A program made the position numbers and the translations under genes. From Methanosarcina vacuolata Z-761 (lineage in GTDB: Archaea > Halobacteriota > Methanosarcinia > Methanosarcinales > Methanosarcinaceae): 64,000 nucleotides of DNA. Positions 44,835 through 54,633 of the stretch are shown here, in pieces. Numbering within the stretch: the stretch's first letter is position 1; every line of letters starts with the position of its first letter. The notes beneath the pieces are model-generated. The model did not search any database. It saw nothing but the letters and a program-made list of their open reading frames with translations, and was not told where the DNA came from. Location: assembly GCF_000969905.1 (NCBI RefSeq), contig NZ_CP009520.1, positions 372,001-436,000 of the forward strand, read 5' to 3'.

Positions 44835-46355
44835 TCAGGTTTCAGCTATCTCTCCTGCTTTTTCAGTGGTTACGTCAAATACCCTGGGTTTTTCAAGCAG
44901 GATCCGCACCTCGTTTAGACTGCTTGCAATCTCGTAAACATCGGTATTTTTGGAGCGATATTTCATCAGGATTTCCTGGCTGTCCTGCCCTGAAACCCAG
45001 ATATTTTCTCTCAGGGTGTTCTCAAGCGCTTTTTCTTCTTCCTGGATCTGCCTTCTGAAATAGTTCAGTCTTTCTTCCAGATTTTCGTACTCTTTTTCAT
45101 AGAGCTTCTTATCTCCGTAATCAAGGCTGATCTTGAATTCAAACCCGTATTTTCTGCGGAATTGTTCTGCCAGGGACTCAAAGTTCAGGGAACTGTTGAC
45201 ATTGCTGTAATCGAGCCCGAAACTGTAAGTATGGGTTGGAAATTCGGTATGGTGTTTTAGCAGGTCAAGGGCATTGTCGAATGTGAGGTTCCTCTGCGCT
45301 TTGACCCCTGAAAACCTTGAGCTTTTCAGGCTGCCTGTTGTCCTTCTTTCTTCTTCGTAGCACTTATTACAGGCTACAAGATCCGGAAGTTCCTGCTGCA
45401 AACAACTGTAAATGGAATTTTTCAGATCAAGGACATCCAGTTTCAATTTGCCAGTATCCGTGCCACCTGAAACAACCCTGTCCAGAATAAGTTTCCTGAT
45501 TGCTTCTTTCTGTTCCGGTACTTCCCAGAGTACGTGCTGCAGCAGGACAGCAGTCATCCGGTCTACACTGGTATGCCCGTTTACGAATGAAGCTACCCTG
45601 AGTACATTTACAATTTTCTTCCAGCGCCTGTCCGAGACAAAAATATTTGAGTTCCTGAGTTCTCTTCGGAGTGCCTTTATAATTGACCGAACCTCAGGAT
45701 CAACAGGAAGGTCTCTTGCTCTCTTCTGAGTTTCCTTTATATCTTCTATGCTGAGTTTCGTTGAGGGTACGAAATCTTCGGTGTTTTTGAAGATCAGGTC
45801 TTCAAGGTTCTCTTCGTGCTGGATATAATCCACCCTATACCGGAACAAAAAACGGTCGTAGAGAGCTTCGAGGCTTTCATCTTCTTCCGGCAGCTCGTTG
45901 GAAGCCCCAAAAACCGTAAACAGAGGCACCTCAATAAGTTCCTTGCCGTTATGGTACTTTCTCTCATTCAGTACAGTCAACATGCTGTTTAAGATGGAAC
46001 TGTTTGCCTTGAAAATCTCATCGAGCAGGGCTATATGGGCAGTTGGAAGGTAACCTTCTATCCGCCTGCTGAACTCGTCCCTTTCAAGCGCTTTAAGGGA
46101 AAGCGGCCCAAATACCTCTTCAGGCGTGGAAAAACGGGTAAGAAGATAATGGAAAAAATTTCCCCCCTCTATAGTTTCGCAGATTTTGCTTGCAAGCAGG
46201 GTTTTCGCAGTTCCGGGTGGGCCAAGTAAAAGGACATGCTCACCGGAGAGGAGTGCAAGAAGAGACCCGTTAATTTCAGCATCTCGTTCTTTAAAGTAGC
46301 CTGAAAACTCCTGTTTGATATTGATAACCGTATTCTTTAAATCCAGAATTCTCAT
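44835..46355 (-). CDS. RavA/MoxR-type AAA+ ATPase
   Basis: 506 aa from ATG 46355 (MRILDLKN). Walker A is GPPGTAKT near residue 48 and Walker B IALLDEIFKAN near 110. Sensor 1 lies in FTVFGASNELPEEDE, the arginine finger in LYDRFLFRYRVD, and the RavA-type sensor-2 motif in SDRRWKKIVN. The C-terminal ~200 residues are family-specific and include CNKCYEEE. It is expected to form hexamers that remodel a protein together with the VWA partner encoded downstream. Confidence 0.9.
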   Translation of the reverse strand: MRILDLKNTVINIKQEFSGYFKERDAEINGSLLALLSGEHVLLLGPPGTAKTLLASKICETIEGGNFFHYLLTRFSTPEEVFGPLSLKALERDEFSRRIEGYLPTAHIALLDEIFKANSSILNSMLTVLNERKYHNGKELIEVPLFTVFGASNELPEEDESLEALYDRFLFRYRVDYIQHEENLEDLIFKNTEDFVPSTKLSIEDIKETQKRARDLPVDPEVRSIIKALRRELRNSNIFVSDRRWKKIVNVLRVASFVNGHTSVDRMTAVLLQHVLWEVPEQKEAIRKLILDRVVSGGTDTGKLKLDVLDLKNSIYSCLQQELPDLVACNKCYEEERRTTGSLKSSRFSGVKAQRNLTFDNALDLLKHHTEFPTHTYSFGLDYSNVNSSLNFESLAEQFRRKYGFEFKISLDYGDKKLYEKEYENLEERLNYFRRQIQEEEKALENTLRENIWVSGQDSQEILMKYRSKNTDVYEIASSLNEVRILLEKPRVFDVTTEKAGEIAET

Positions 46356-46808
46356 AAATTCCAAGACCTATACAAATTTCTTTTTTTCAGCATCCCGCCT
46401 TTAGTATGTGAGAAAGATGCTACAATAGTGAATTGCAATAGCCGGTTAGAATAATATAAAAAAATGAATTTCCTATTTTTATGGGCCTTGCCTTAATTAA
46501 TTTTTCTAAAAATTCTTATCCCTACCACCGATATGCCTGCGGATTATATTTCTTCCCCGAGATATACCTTTCTGCTTTGATACTGAAGCCCAGTTTTTAT
46601 TAGGTCTCATACGCTGGGATCCATCTTGTAAAAGTTTTTCCCGACCCTATCGGCCCCACTGATCCTGTCTTTTACCATCCGAAGAGGTTATGCATAAGGA
46701 AGGTGATGATTAATGAGAATGATTTAAATTCACCTGAATGAGAATATTCCTGGTGACGAATAAATAAAAATCGCATCCTGAAATAAATCAAATTCCGGAA
46801 GTCACTGC
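46356..46808 (-). other. Spacer with a possible gene relic
   Basis: On the minus strand, 46661 to 46515 reads FYKMDPSV, a stop, DLIKTG, then with a frame change LGFSIKAERYISGKKYNPQAYRW and stop. This looks like the decayed C-terminus of a protein I cannot identify. No ribosome site or start is visible. The rest of the spacer is AT-rich. Confidence 0.3.
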
Positions 46809-47552
46809 ATGAATGATTTCGAGCGTGAAAAATACAGCCGTCAGATTCTTCTTTTTGGGGAAGAGGGACAGGAAAAGTTGAAGAATGCAAAAGTGCTGGT
46901 TGCCGGGGCAGGCGGGTTGGGAAGTCCGGTTTCCACCTATCTAGCAATAGCAGGAATCGGAAAAATAATTCTTGCAGATTTCGATTCCGTGGACCCCAGT
47001 AATCTAAATAGACAGTTTCTTCACCATCAAAAGGACATCGGAAGGCTTAAGGTAGAGTCCGCAAAGGAAAAACTGCTCTCCATGAACCCGGATATTGAGG
47101 TTGAAACTATAGCAGAGATGCTTACCGAATCAAATCTCGAAGCCCTTGTTCCTGAATGTGATGTTATAGTTGATGCGCTTGATAATCTCGAAACCAGACA
47201 TATGCTTAACAGGCTTGCCATTAAAAGAAGGATTCCTTTAATACATGGAGCAGTTACCGGTTATGACGGCCAGGTAACAACAATAGTTCCTGGAGAAACT
47301 CCCTGTTTTTACTGTATTTTCCCACGCATTTCCAAAAAGGAAGTTTTCCCGGTTTTAGGGACAACCCCAGGGATCATCGGTTCCATCCAGGCAAATGAAG
47401 TTATTAAATTCCTGACAGGACAGGGAAAGCTTCTGGAAGGTCGCCTCCTGTTCTGGAATGGGCTTTCTGGAAATTTCAGCGAAATATCACTCTCAAAGCT
47501 AAATAATTGTCCTGTTTGTGGAAATCTTAAGACAATGCGTGGAAACAAATGA
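46809..47552 (+). CDS. ThiF/MoeB/HesA-family E1-like adenylyltransferase
   Basis: 247 aa. The start region YSRQILLFGEEGQEKL and nucleotide loop VAGAGGLGSPVSTYLA (residues ~31-46) are canonical. Then come the acidic ADFDSVDPSNLNRQFL, the catalytic Asp in DALDNLETR, and zinc pairs CFYC and CPVC. The crossover Cys typical of ubiquitin E1 is absent, as in MoeB/HesA. It activates the C-terminal glycine of a small sulfur carrier (SAMP/MoaD/ThiS-like) for molybdopterin or thiamine synthesis or protein modification. The carrier gene is not adjacent. Confidence 0.9.
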   Translation: MNDFEREKYSRQILLFGEEGQEKLKNAKVLVAGAGGLGSPVSTYLAIAGIGKIILADFDSVDPSNLNRQFLHHQKDIGRLKVESAKEKLLSMNPDIEVETIAEMLTESNLEALVPECDVIVDALDNLETRHMLNRLAIKRRIPLIHGAVTGYDGQVTTIVPGETPCFYCIFPRISKKEVFPVLGTTPGIIGSIQANEVIKFLTGQGKLLEGRLLFWNGLSGNFSEISLSKLNNCPVCGNLKTMRGNK

Positions 47553-47721
47553 GAGTTTTACTATTTTAAATCCAGATAAAATTTTATTTCGATTCCCTGC
47601 CGCCTATTAACCAATTTATATATATCTTCAGTAATAATATCTTATAGGGTATATCTCATAGGGTAATATCTCATAGGGTATAGGGTAATATCTTATATGG
47701 TATCTTATTAAAGGGGATTTT

Positions 47722-48792
47722 GTGCGAGGGAATTGGATGAAAAAGAAGACCATGCCAGTTGAGAAGGAAGTCAATGGTTTGAACGGAAACTCAAATTTAT
47801 GGTCTTATGGGTTTCAGGATCTGAATTATGGGTTTCAGGATCTGAATTATGGGTTTCAGGATCTGAATTATGGATTTCAGGATTTGAATATTTCTTCACC
47901 GACTTCACTTCCTGCTTCACTTCCTGCTTCACTTCCTGCTTCACTTCCTGCTCTTATTCCGAATGCACCTTATTTTGACCTTCGGATCTATAGGGAGCCC
48001 ATGATAAAGTCGTTGATCAAGGTACACAGTAAAGATATGTACCGGCTGCTTGAGAAAGTTCACTTTGATGGAAACTACTACAGGGTAAAGTGTGTAAGTT
48101 CAGGGGAGTGGGAGTACTGCTGGGATCTTGCCGTCAGAATTCAATTTTTTGGAAAAATGCTGGGAATGACTCTTTATCCCAAGCGCCTGGTTTCACAGAA
48201 AGAAAAAAGAATTGTCTACAGGTCTATGATCCTCGTTAACCCTTACCAGCTCTGGGACGAAGCTCTTGTAAACAAATTCTGGAATTTGCAGGAGAGGGTT
48301 GAGTTCCTGATAGCCAGAATTCTTTTTCACGAGTGTATTCACGTTATGATTTCGCTTGGAAACATCCTGCCTTCAGGTTTTGGAAACACAGGCATTTACC
48401 TTGAGTTTAAGAAGATGCTGGAAATCTCGGTTTCCGAGATGCTTTCTCATGAGCTTCATAATGTACAGTTCCGCCTCTGGAATCTTGTGCTGTTTGGATC
48501 GTCAGGTTCTGAAAGTGAAAAAAAACTGCTTGAAAGAGTTCAGGAAATATACGAGTTCCTGATCAACGAAAAATACGCTAACCAGAAAACTGGAAAAGCT
48601 TTCCGTTTCCCATCAAACAACAAAAAAATTGCCAGAAAATACTCCTGGATAGCAGCTGTTAAAGCCGGGGGAGACAAGCAGGTTAGCAAAAGAATCTGGC
48701 AGGTAGAGGTCCGCAGGCTCTGGATCGCACTGAGGGAACTCTTTGAGGGGATTGATACGGAATTAAGTAATATGGGATTTACAATGGATTAA
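47722..48792 (+). CDS. Putative zinc metallopeptidase (HExxH) with N-terminal peptide repeats
   Basis: 356 aa from GTG 47722 (AAGGGGA upstream); ATG 47737 with GAGGG is also possible. Residues ~29-56 are four copies of YGFQDLN (21-bp units, 47806-47889), then ~62-77 four copies of SLPA (12-bp units, 47905-47952). The body has one HECIH motif in LIARILFHECIHVMISLG near residue 210, with nearby HELHN as a possible third-ligand region. No signal peptide. I do not recognise the family; SprT-like or other HExxH folds are possible. Confidence 0.6.
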   Translation: MRGNWMKKKTMPVEKEVNGLNGNSNLWSYGFQDLNYGFQDLNYGFQDLNYGFQDLNISSPTSLPASLPASLPASLPALIPNAPYFDLRIYREPMIKSLIKVHSKDMYRLLEKVHFDGNYYRVKCVSSGEWEYCWDLAVRIQFFGKMLGMTLYPKRLVSQKEKRIVYRSMILVNPYQLWDEALVNKFWNLQERVEFLIARILFHECIHVMISLGNILPSGFGNTGIYLEFKKMLEISVSEMLSHELHNVQFRLWNLVLFGSSGSESEKKLLERVQEIYEFLINEKYANQKTGKAFRFPSNNKKIARKYSWIAAVKAGGDKQVSKRIWQVEVRRLWIALRELFEGIDTELSNMGFTMD

Positions 48793-48807
48793 ATCATATA
48801 AATCCCA

Positions 48808-48964
48808 GGTTCCTCATTTTTAGGCACACAAATGTCTCCTGATATCGGAGTATGCGCTTAAGTTTAAACACATGATCTTTGTAGTAAAATTTTCAAAATC
48901 GGGATCTTATGACCTCACCGATTCTTCTTACTACCGATATGCGCTTAAGATTTGGGAACTAAGG
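48808..48964. mobile_element. MITE-like element related to 10727-10885
   Basis: Same layout as the 10727 element: left TTCCTCATTTTTAGGCACA, internal TATGCGCTTAAGTTTAAACACATG, right TATGCGCTTAAGATTTGGGAACTAAGG. The ends are imperfect inverted repeats, length 157 versus 159 bp, and no ORF is present. A target duplication is not clear, so this copy may be older. The rest of 48793-49137 is empty. Confidence 0.65.
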
Positions 48965-49137
48965 ATAAATGGATAATTATGGGTAAATTAAATGAAAAAA
49001 GTTGAATAATTATAGAACTGATGGATTTTCTGACCTTTTTCTTTTTCCCGCCTTCATTCTATGATTCGTAGTTTACTTTTCCCCTTCTTTCTTCCCGTAA
49101 TTTTATTACTTACTTTATCTCTCTATTGCTTTGTTTT

Positions 49138-49614
49138 TTAGAGCTGAACCTTACTCCCTTGTTCCAGAACTTTTACAATCTTTTCCATATCGGGAAGTTC
49201 ATGCACAGGATATTCTTCGAAGAATATAACCTTCTGTTCCTCGTCGATAATTATGTTCGCCCTCTGAGATACCCCTTCTTTTTCTCTGAATATTCCATAT
49301 GCTCTGGCAACCTCCCCATGAGGCCAGAAGTCTGAAATAAGCTTGATGTGTGTAATTCCAAGTTCCTTAGCCCAGGCTCTTTTTGAAGGTATAGGGTCCA
49401 CACTTATACCAAAAGCCACCGTGTTCAATCTGGAGAACATTTCGTGATTTTCCTCAAGTGATTTCATCTGTTCTGCACACACGCTTGTCCAGGCGAGTGG
49501 ATGGAATGATAAAAGAACCTTCTTGCCAGCGAAATCATAGAGGTGCACCTCTTTTTGTTTCTGGTCTCTTAGCCTGAAATCCTGAATTTTGTCTCCGATT
49601 TTAATCTCGCTCAT
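49138..49614 (-). CDS. Peroxiredoxin (AhpC/TSA family)
   Basis: 158 aa; GGGG precedes ATG 49614. The peroxidatic site is in HPLAWTSVCAEQM: the usual P-x-x-x-T-x-x-C is present (Pro, Thr, Cys near residue 46). No second resolving Cys is seen, so a 1-Cys or thiol-dependent mechanism is expected. It reduces H2O2 or organic peroxides in the cytosol. Closest in style to thioredoxin-peroxidase/AhpE-like proteins. Confidence 0.9.
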   Translation of the reverse strand: MSEIKIGDKIQDFRLRDQKQKEVHLYDFAGKKVLLSFHPLAWTSVCAEQMKSLEENHEMFSRLNTVAFGISVDPIPSKRAWAKELGITHIKLISDFWPHGEVARAYGIFREKEGVSQRANIIIDEEQKVIFFEEYPVHELPDMEKIVKVLEQGSKVQL

Positions 49615-50072
49615 GATAATTTCCCCAATTTAATAAAATCCCCTATGTTTAATAAATTGTCTGTCTGCTGACCTGTTTAAACTGCTGGCAGTTTGACATT
49701 TTTGACAGCGAGAAGTAAAGATTGGAATGCAAAAAAGGTTCAAAGCGGGAGTAACATATAAAAATAACTTGAAGGGCAGTTCATATTAAAAAAATAATGG
49801 AAAACAAAAAAAGTAGTAAAAATAAAAATGACGACGGAATGATTCAATTATAATATCAAAGTATTTATTGCCAAGAATCATTATTGGGATACTGAAATTA
49901 AGGGTCAGTTCCTGAACTGCAAATTTGAGGTTATATTTTTATCATTCCTGAATAATCAACAGTCTTTAATTGATTATAAAAACTTTGTTTTTCTTCTCTA
50001 TATAAAGCGTATCTATATAAAGCGTATAGTGAACTTGAAATCATGGTAAAAGTAATTTTCAATTTTATTTAC
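49615..50072. other. AT-rich spacer
   Basis: 458 bp with no recognised gene. TATATAAAGCGTATC/TATATAAAGCGTATA (about 50000-50027) is a short direct repeat that includes TATA-like blocks. Confidence 0.4.
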
Positions 50073-50222
50073 TTAATTCTCCGAATTTTTTCTCTTGAGA
50101 AGGTTCTTGCATTTTTCAATTATACCTTCATTAACTGATTCTGATTTGTTATTATTTACTCTATTGCGTTTCATTTGATCGTGTTCTCTACGAGACATCG
50201 GTTTAGAAGTTTTTTTAGACAT
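50073..50222 (-). CDS. 49-aa basic protein, function unknown
   Basis: Starts MSKKTSKPMSRREHDQMKRN at 50222 (GGTG upstream; a longer frame to 50285 has no ribosome site). Highly charged, with Arg/Lys clusters at both ends. No family known to me. Supported only by start context and composition. Confidence 0.4.
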   Translation of the reverse strand: MSKKTSKPMSRREHDQMKRNRVNNNKSESVNEGIIEKCKNLLKRKNSEN

Positions 50223-50515
50223 TGTTAAACACCGTTTAAAAGTAATAAAATCAATCTTTCTTAGGTTATGTCCGTGAATTGTCAATCAATTATAAAAAAT
50301 GAGTGGATTTGTTGTTTTTGAGTAAACATATGCAAATTTATATACATGTTGTTTTTCGATAACTGACAGACACTGTTATTCTTATTTATACTCGAGTTGG
50401 TGCAATAACCCGGTATAATGTTAGTGACTCTAACCTTTTCTTAAGATTGAAATTATACACCCATATTTACTGTAAAACTTAAATATAAGAGTAACGAAAG
50501 TCCCTGAGAGAATTC

Positions 50516-53500
50516 TTATTCCTTCACTGGTATTGCAAACTTTATAGTAAATTCAGTTCCGGAGTCTCTTTTTAGTTCAAGTTTACCTTCTAGCTGATCT
50601 ACAAGGATAGCAATTAATTGAAAGCCAAGGGTATCAGAACCTTCTATATTAATGTTTTCTGGGATACCCACTCCATTGTCCGAAACGGTTAAGATAAAGT
50701 TAGCAACCTTATTTTCGTAATCACCTTTTATGCTTCCTGATACATCATTTAAAATACCTGTGTCTTCTTCCTTACAAAGCTCCTTACAAAGCTCCTTACA
50801 AAGCTCCTTACAAAGCCTGATTTGAATTATTCCGTTAGTTCTGCCTGAGAATGCATACTTTAGAGAGTTTGAAATAATTTCGTTGACAATCAGCCCTAGA
50901 GGAACTGCAATATCGATATCGAAGAAAATGTTATCTTCAAGATCCATATCTAAGCCAATGTTCATATCTTTAAAACTGTAAGCCTGGAAAAGGTTCTTAA
51001 CAAGCTTCTCAAGATATGGAGAAAAGTTCAATTCATTATTTCCATTGCCTTCATGCAGTTCTTCATGAATCAGGGCAATTGAGATTATTCTGTCCTGACT
51101 TTCCCTGAAGGCCTCAAGAACTTCCAAATACTCAACGCGCCCTCTACTTTTGAATTTTTCAACCTCAAGATCCAGCAGGGATGAGATCACTTGAAGGTTG
51201 TTTTTAATACGATGATGGATTTCCCTTTTACGGGCATTTTCGATATTCGCAAGGAAAATTTCTGTCTTTTTTCTTTCTGTGATGTTTTTAGATGCCCCAA
51301 TAATCCTATATGCATTCCCGTTCTCGTCTCTCTGACAGATGAAGTTGTCCTCAATAAAAATATATTCTTCATTCTTATTTCTAAAACGGTACTCGATTCT
51401 GTAAGTATCTTCGGGCATCTGAAATTTTTCGTGATTTTCAAGGAATAGATTTCGGTCTTCCGGATGAATACGGGACAGACAGAAATCACGACTCTTATTT
51501 CTTAAACCGATATTTTTAAACTCATCAGGAGTAAATCCTGTTATCTTCTCGACATCGCCTGCCCAGGCAAAAGTATCTTCCTTAATATTATACTCGTATA
51601 TGATCTGTCCTGTCTGTTCGGCCACTATACGGTATCTTTCCTCGCTTAACCTGAGCGCTTTTTCAGTTTTCTTACGCTCGGTAATGTCCTGAAGTATACC
51701 CCTAATTCTAACAGGATTATTTTCCTCGTTAAAAGTGATTTCTGGCTGTACATGAACTATTTTTTCTCCTCCGCCGGGTAAAATAATCCGATGGTCAATG
51801 CTGAAAAGTTTCCCATTTGAAGCTTCTTTAATTGCATTAATCACAACGTCTCGATCTTCAGGATGTATATAACTTAAAAACTCATTATAAGTTGGAGTTG
51901 ATCCCTGGGGTTTAAGTCCAAAAATTCTGTAATATTCATCAGACCACCATATTTCATTAGTTATAAGATTCCAGTACCAACTTCCAAGGTGTGCTATTTT
52001 TTGAGCTTCTGCAAGGTTTTTTTCGCTTTCCTTCAATGAATTGTAAGATTTCTCAAGCTCTGACGTACGCTCTTCAACCAGTTTTTCTAAATTATCATGC
52101 GCTCGTTTTAGAGCTTCTTCTGCCTTTTTAAGCTCTGTAATATCACGTGCGGCAGCAAAAACCCCAATAACCTTACCATTCTCGTCTTTATAAAATGAAG
52201 CATTATACAAAACAGGAGTTATATGCCCGTCCCTATGATGAATTCCCAGAGAATAATCCCTAACTTCACCATCTAGAAACACCTGTTGGTATCCTGTAAG
52301 GGCTTTCTCAGGTTCAGTGAAATAATATGAAAAATCAGTTCCAATCAATTCGTTTCTGGAATATCCAGTAACCTGTTCTGTAGCGCCATTTACATCCGTA
52401 ATTTTGCCGTCAGGCCCGATGGTTATTAATGGGTCTAGGCTAGCTTCAATCAGGCTACGATTATAAAGATTTGAGAATTTCAGAGCTTCTTCCGACTTTT
52501 TCCTTTGCAGAGCCTGCGTCACTGCCGGTGCTATAGCTTCAAGATCCTCCTGCTGCTCGTAACTATAGCCGTTTTTACGGTTTGCAACCGCAATCAAGCC
52601 TATTGTTTTCCCGTCCTGAACAAGGGGCACTCCAAGAAACGATCTGATTAGGGGATGCCCTTCCGGCAATCCTCTGCTGTCTGGGTGTGACTGCGGATCA
52701 TTGGTAAAGAAAGCGTTCCCTTTGTTAATGACACTGCCGTAAAGACCATGAACAGCAAATGGACTACGATGCTCTGTCTTGTCGTACATAAGGCACTGTT
52801 CCCATGCAAGCTCGCTTTTTGCAACATCGTGCAGCAACCCGTCGGCATCCATTCCATTGATGAAACCAAACTGGCTGCCGGTCATTTTCAGGGCGACAGA
52901 TAAACATGTATTTCCCAGTTCTTCTTCTGTTTTTGCCTGTACTACATTGCTGAAAATTTTATTTATTCCTTCAAGAATTCGGTTGTATCTGCAAATACGG
53001 TTCTCTTCTTGCTTGCGCCTGGTGATGTCAGTAAACATGCCTATAGAGCCTGCAAACTTGCCATCTTTGCCAAAGCAGGATCTAGTATTTACAAGAGTCC
53101 ATAAGGGTGAGCCGTCTCTGCATATTAGTTTAAATTCATGGCTCTCACCAATATCTTGCTGTCTTTTTTCAATATTCAGTATGGAAACAACTTTATTTTC
53201 TTCATCTATGAAATTCCACCCAGATCTGCCAATCATTTCTTCCTGGCTAAATCCTAACATATCTGTCATTTTTTTATTTACATAGATAGTCTTGTTTTCA
53301 GCGTCAACTACCCATATACCCTCGTTTGCTGTCTCTACGATGTTGCGGTACTTATCCTCGCTCTCCCGCAGTGCATCAAGCAGAGTATCGCATTCGGCCA
53401 GCGATTGTGAAAGCTTGAAATTACTGTGGCTTAGTTGCGAGATCATGTTGGCAAGTTTCATGAAGAAAGACATGTTTTTGTTTACAGCCTGTCTGCTCAG

Positions 53501-54052
53501 CCGTGGAACTTTTTCAAGCGCTGCTATATACTCCTCTTCATTGAAGCCGTATTTTCTAGCCTGGGACCGGAAAAATTCATATTCAATAGGCTCATCCTCA
53601 AAAAAGAAGTGCCCTGAGAAGATATTGCCTATGTGCTGGCCACCCACAATAAGAGGGGTCGCGACATCCCACATGTTATTCTTGCACCTGTACAGCTTAA
53701 GTTCTCCAGGAGCAACACCCAGGGACAGTTTTGTATCACTTTCTACGCAGTATTTGCAGGTTTCGGGATGAAACCTGTGGAATTTTGAGCAAATCTCTTG
53801 CCGCCCAGCAATTGCAGGAACATTACCTTTGAGGTCGACCAGTGCTGTAGTAATGTGAGTAAGTTCATATAAGTCATCCATGAGAGACTGAATCGCTGGA
53901 ATATCAAGAATATCAGCCAGCTCAAGGTTTTCTGCCATCCTGGAAGGTGAGAGGTTATTATCTAACTTCAGCCCAAAATATTGCTCATTCTGGCTCAGTG
54001 CTTCCTCTACTTGCTTCTTCTCAGTACAAGGTTTCCTCAATTTTTCTCCCAT
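50516..54052 (-). CDS. Soluble multi-sensor histidine kinase (PocR-PAS-GAF-PAS x3-HisKA_2)
   Basis: 1178 aa without membrane segments. Domains in order: PocR ligand-binding (~40-210, Cys in ICSKFHRFHPETCKYC), PAS (~230-350), GAF (~360-520), PAS (~530-650), coiled coil (~645-690), PAS (~690-800), PAS (~810-930), HisKA_2 with phospho-acceptor His near 946 (REIHHRIKNNLQVISSLLDLE), then the ATPase domain with N box IVNEIISNSLKYAF and G box SDNGVGIPENI. A four-copy LCKE repeat (12-bp units, 50769-50816) is inserted between the N and G boxes. No response regulator gene is adjacent. Confidence 0.9.
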   Translation of the reverse strand: MGEKLRKPCTEKKQVEEALSQNEQYFGLKLDNNLSPSRMAENLELADILDIPAIQSLMDDLYELTHITTALVDLKGNVPAIAGRQEICSKFHRFHPETCKYCVESDTKLSLGVAPGELKLYRCKNNMWDVATPLIVGGQHIGNIFSGHFFFEDEPIEYEFFRSQARKYGFNEEEYIAALEKVPRLSRQAVNKNMSFFMKLANMISQLSHSNFKLSQSLAECDTLLDALRESEDKYRNIVETANEGIWVVDAENKTIYVNKKMTDMLGFSQEEMIGRSGWNFIDEENKVVSILNIEKRQQDIGESHEFKLICRDGSPLWTLVNTRSCFGKDGKFAGSIGMFTDITRRKQEENRICRYNRILEGINKIFSNVVQAKTEEELGNTCLSVALKMTGSQFGFINGMDADGLLHDVAKSELAWEQCLMYDKTEHRSPFAVHGLYGSVINKGNAFFTNDPQSHPDSRGLPEGHPLIRSFLGVPLVQDGKTIGLIAVANRKNGYSYEQQEDLEAIAPAVTQALQRKKSEEALKFSNLYNRSLIEASLDPLITIGPDGKITDVNGATEQVTGYSRNELIGTDFSYYFTEPEKALTGYQQVFLDGEVRDYSLGIHHRDGHITPVLYNASFYKDENGKVIGVFAAARDITELKKAEEALKRAHDNLEKLVEERTSELEKSYNSLKESEKNLAEAQKIAHLGSWYWNLITNEIWWSDEYYRIFGLKPQGSTPTYNEFLSYIHPEDRDVVINAIKEASNGKLFSIDHRIILPGGGEKIVHVQPEITFNEENNPVRIRGILQDITERKKTEKALRLSEERYRIVAEQTGQIIYEYNIKEDTFAWAGDVEKITGFTPDEFKNIGLRNKSRDFCLSRIHPEDRNLFLENHEKFQMPEDTYRIEYRFRNKNEEYIFIEDNFICQRDENGNAYRIIGASKNITERKKTEIFLANIENARKREIHHRIKNNLQVISSLLDLEVEKFKSRGRVEYLEVLEAFRESQDRIISIALIHEELHEGNGNNELNFSPYLEKLVKNLFQAYSFKDMNIGLDMDLEDNIFFDIDIAVPLGLIVNEIISNSLKYAFSGRTNGIIQIRLCKELCKELCKELCKEEDTGILNDVSGSIKGDYENKVANFILTVSDNGVGIPENINIEGSDTLGFQLIAILVDQLEGKLELKRDSGTEFTIKFAIPVKE

Positions 54053-54633
54053 TCAGAACCTTCTCCGAAAATCAAGGGGTCACTTTGTTTGTTGCTTTAA
54101 GCAGACTAGATCAAAAATGTACTCACCATTGGGCCTAAGCGAATTCTATCTTGATAGCAATTAAATCATTTTAAAGTTATAAAAACAACTGCAAAATATC
54201 TTTATAATAATGATATTGCACAAATTATTTAAAGAAATTGTACTTTTTTTAAAAAAAGTTTGAATAGAAATAGCCTTTCAATATATAGAAAAGTGTTTTA
54301 TCCCAAAATTATTTTATCCCAAAATTATTTCGCTTTTTTAATTTCTGTTATTACAGCCATATATCGTATACAAGTGATCCATGACTTTACTCCAACTTCG
54401 ATAATGTGTATCAATCTGCAGATAAATACCACAACGGAAGAATCACAAAGAGGGGATCAAAGGGAGCAAGGTGGATTCTGACACAAATTGCTCAAGCAGC
54501 GGCAAAAAAGAATAACAGTAAGTTAAAAGAGTTTTTTAACAGGAAAAATTAGTTTTTAGTTAGACCTTTCCAGATAATTTTTCAAATCTCTGTTCTCATG
54601 ATTTTGCTTTGCTCATTGTATCTTGTCCTTCGA
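54053..54633. other. Spacer upstream of the kinase gene
   Basis: 580 bp between the kinase start and the end of the redox operon. It should hold the kinase promoter. Only a short direct repeat of TTATCCCAAAATTATTT (54299-54330) was noticed. Confidence 0.4.

Noticed and set aside
49210-49228. Perfect palindrome ATATTCTTCGAAGAATAT resembling the core of the two-hairpin element
   Set aside because: It is inside the peroxiredoxin coding sequence (residues IFFEEY) and lacks the flanking blocks of the element, so coincidence is likely.
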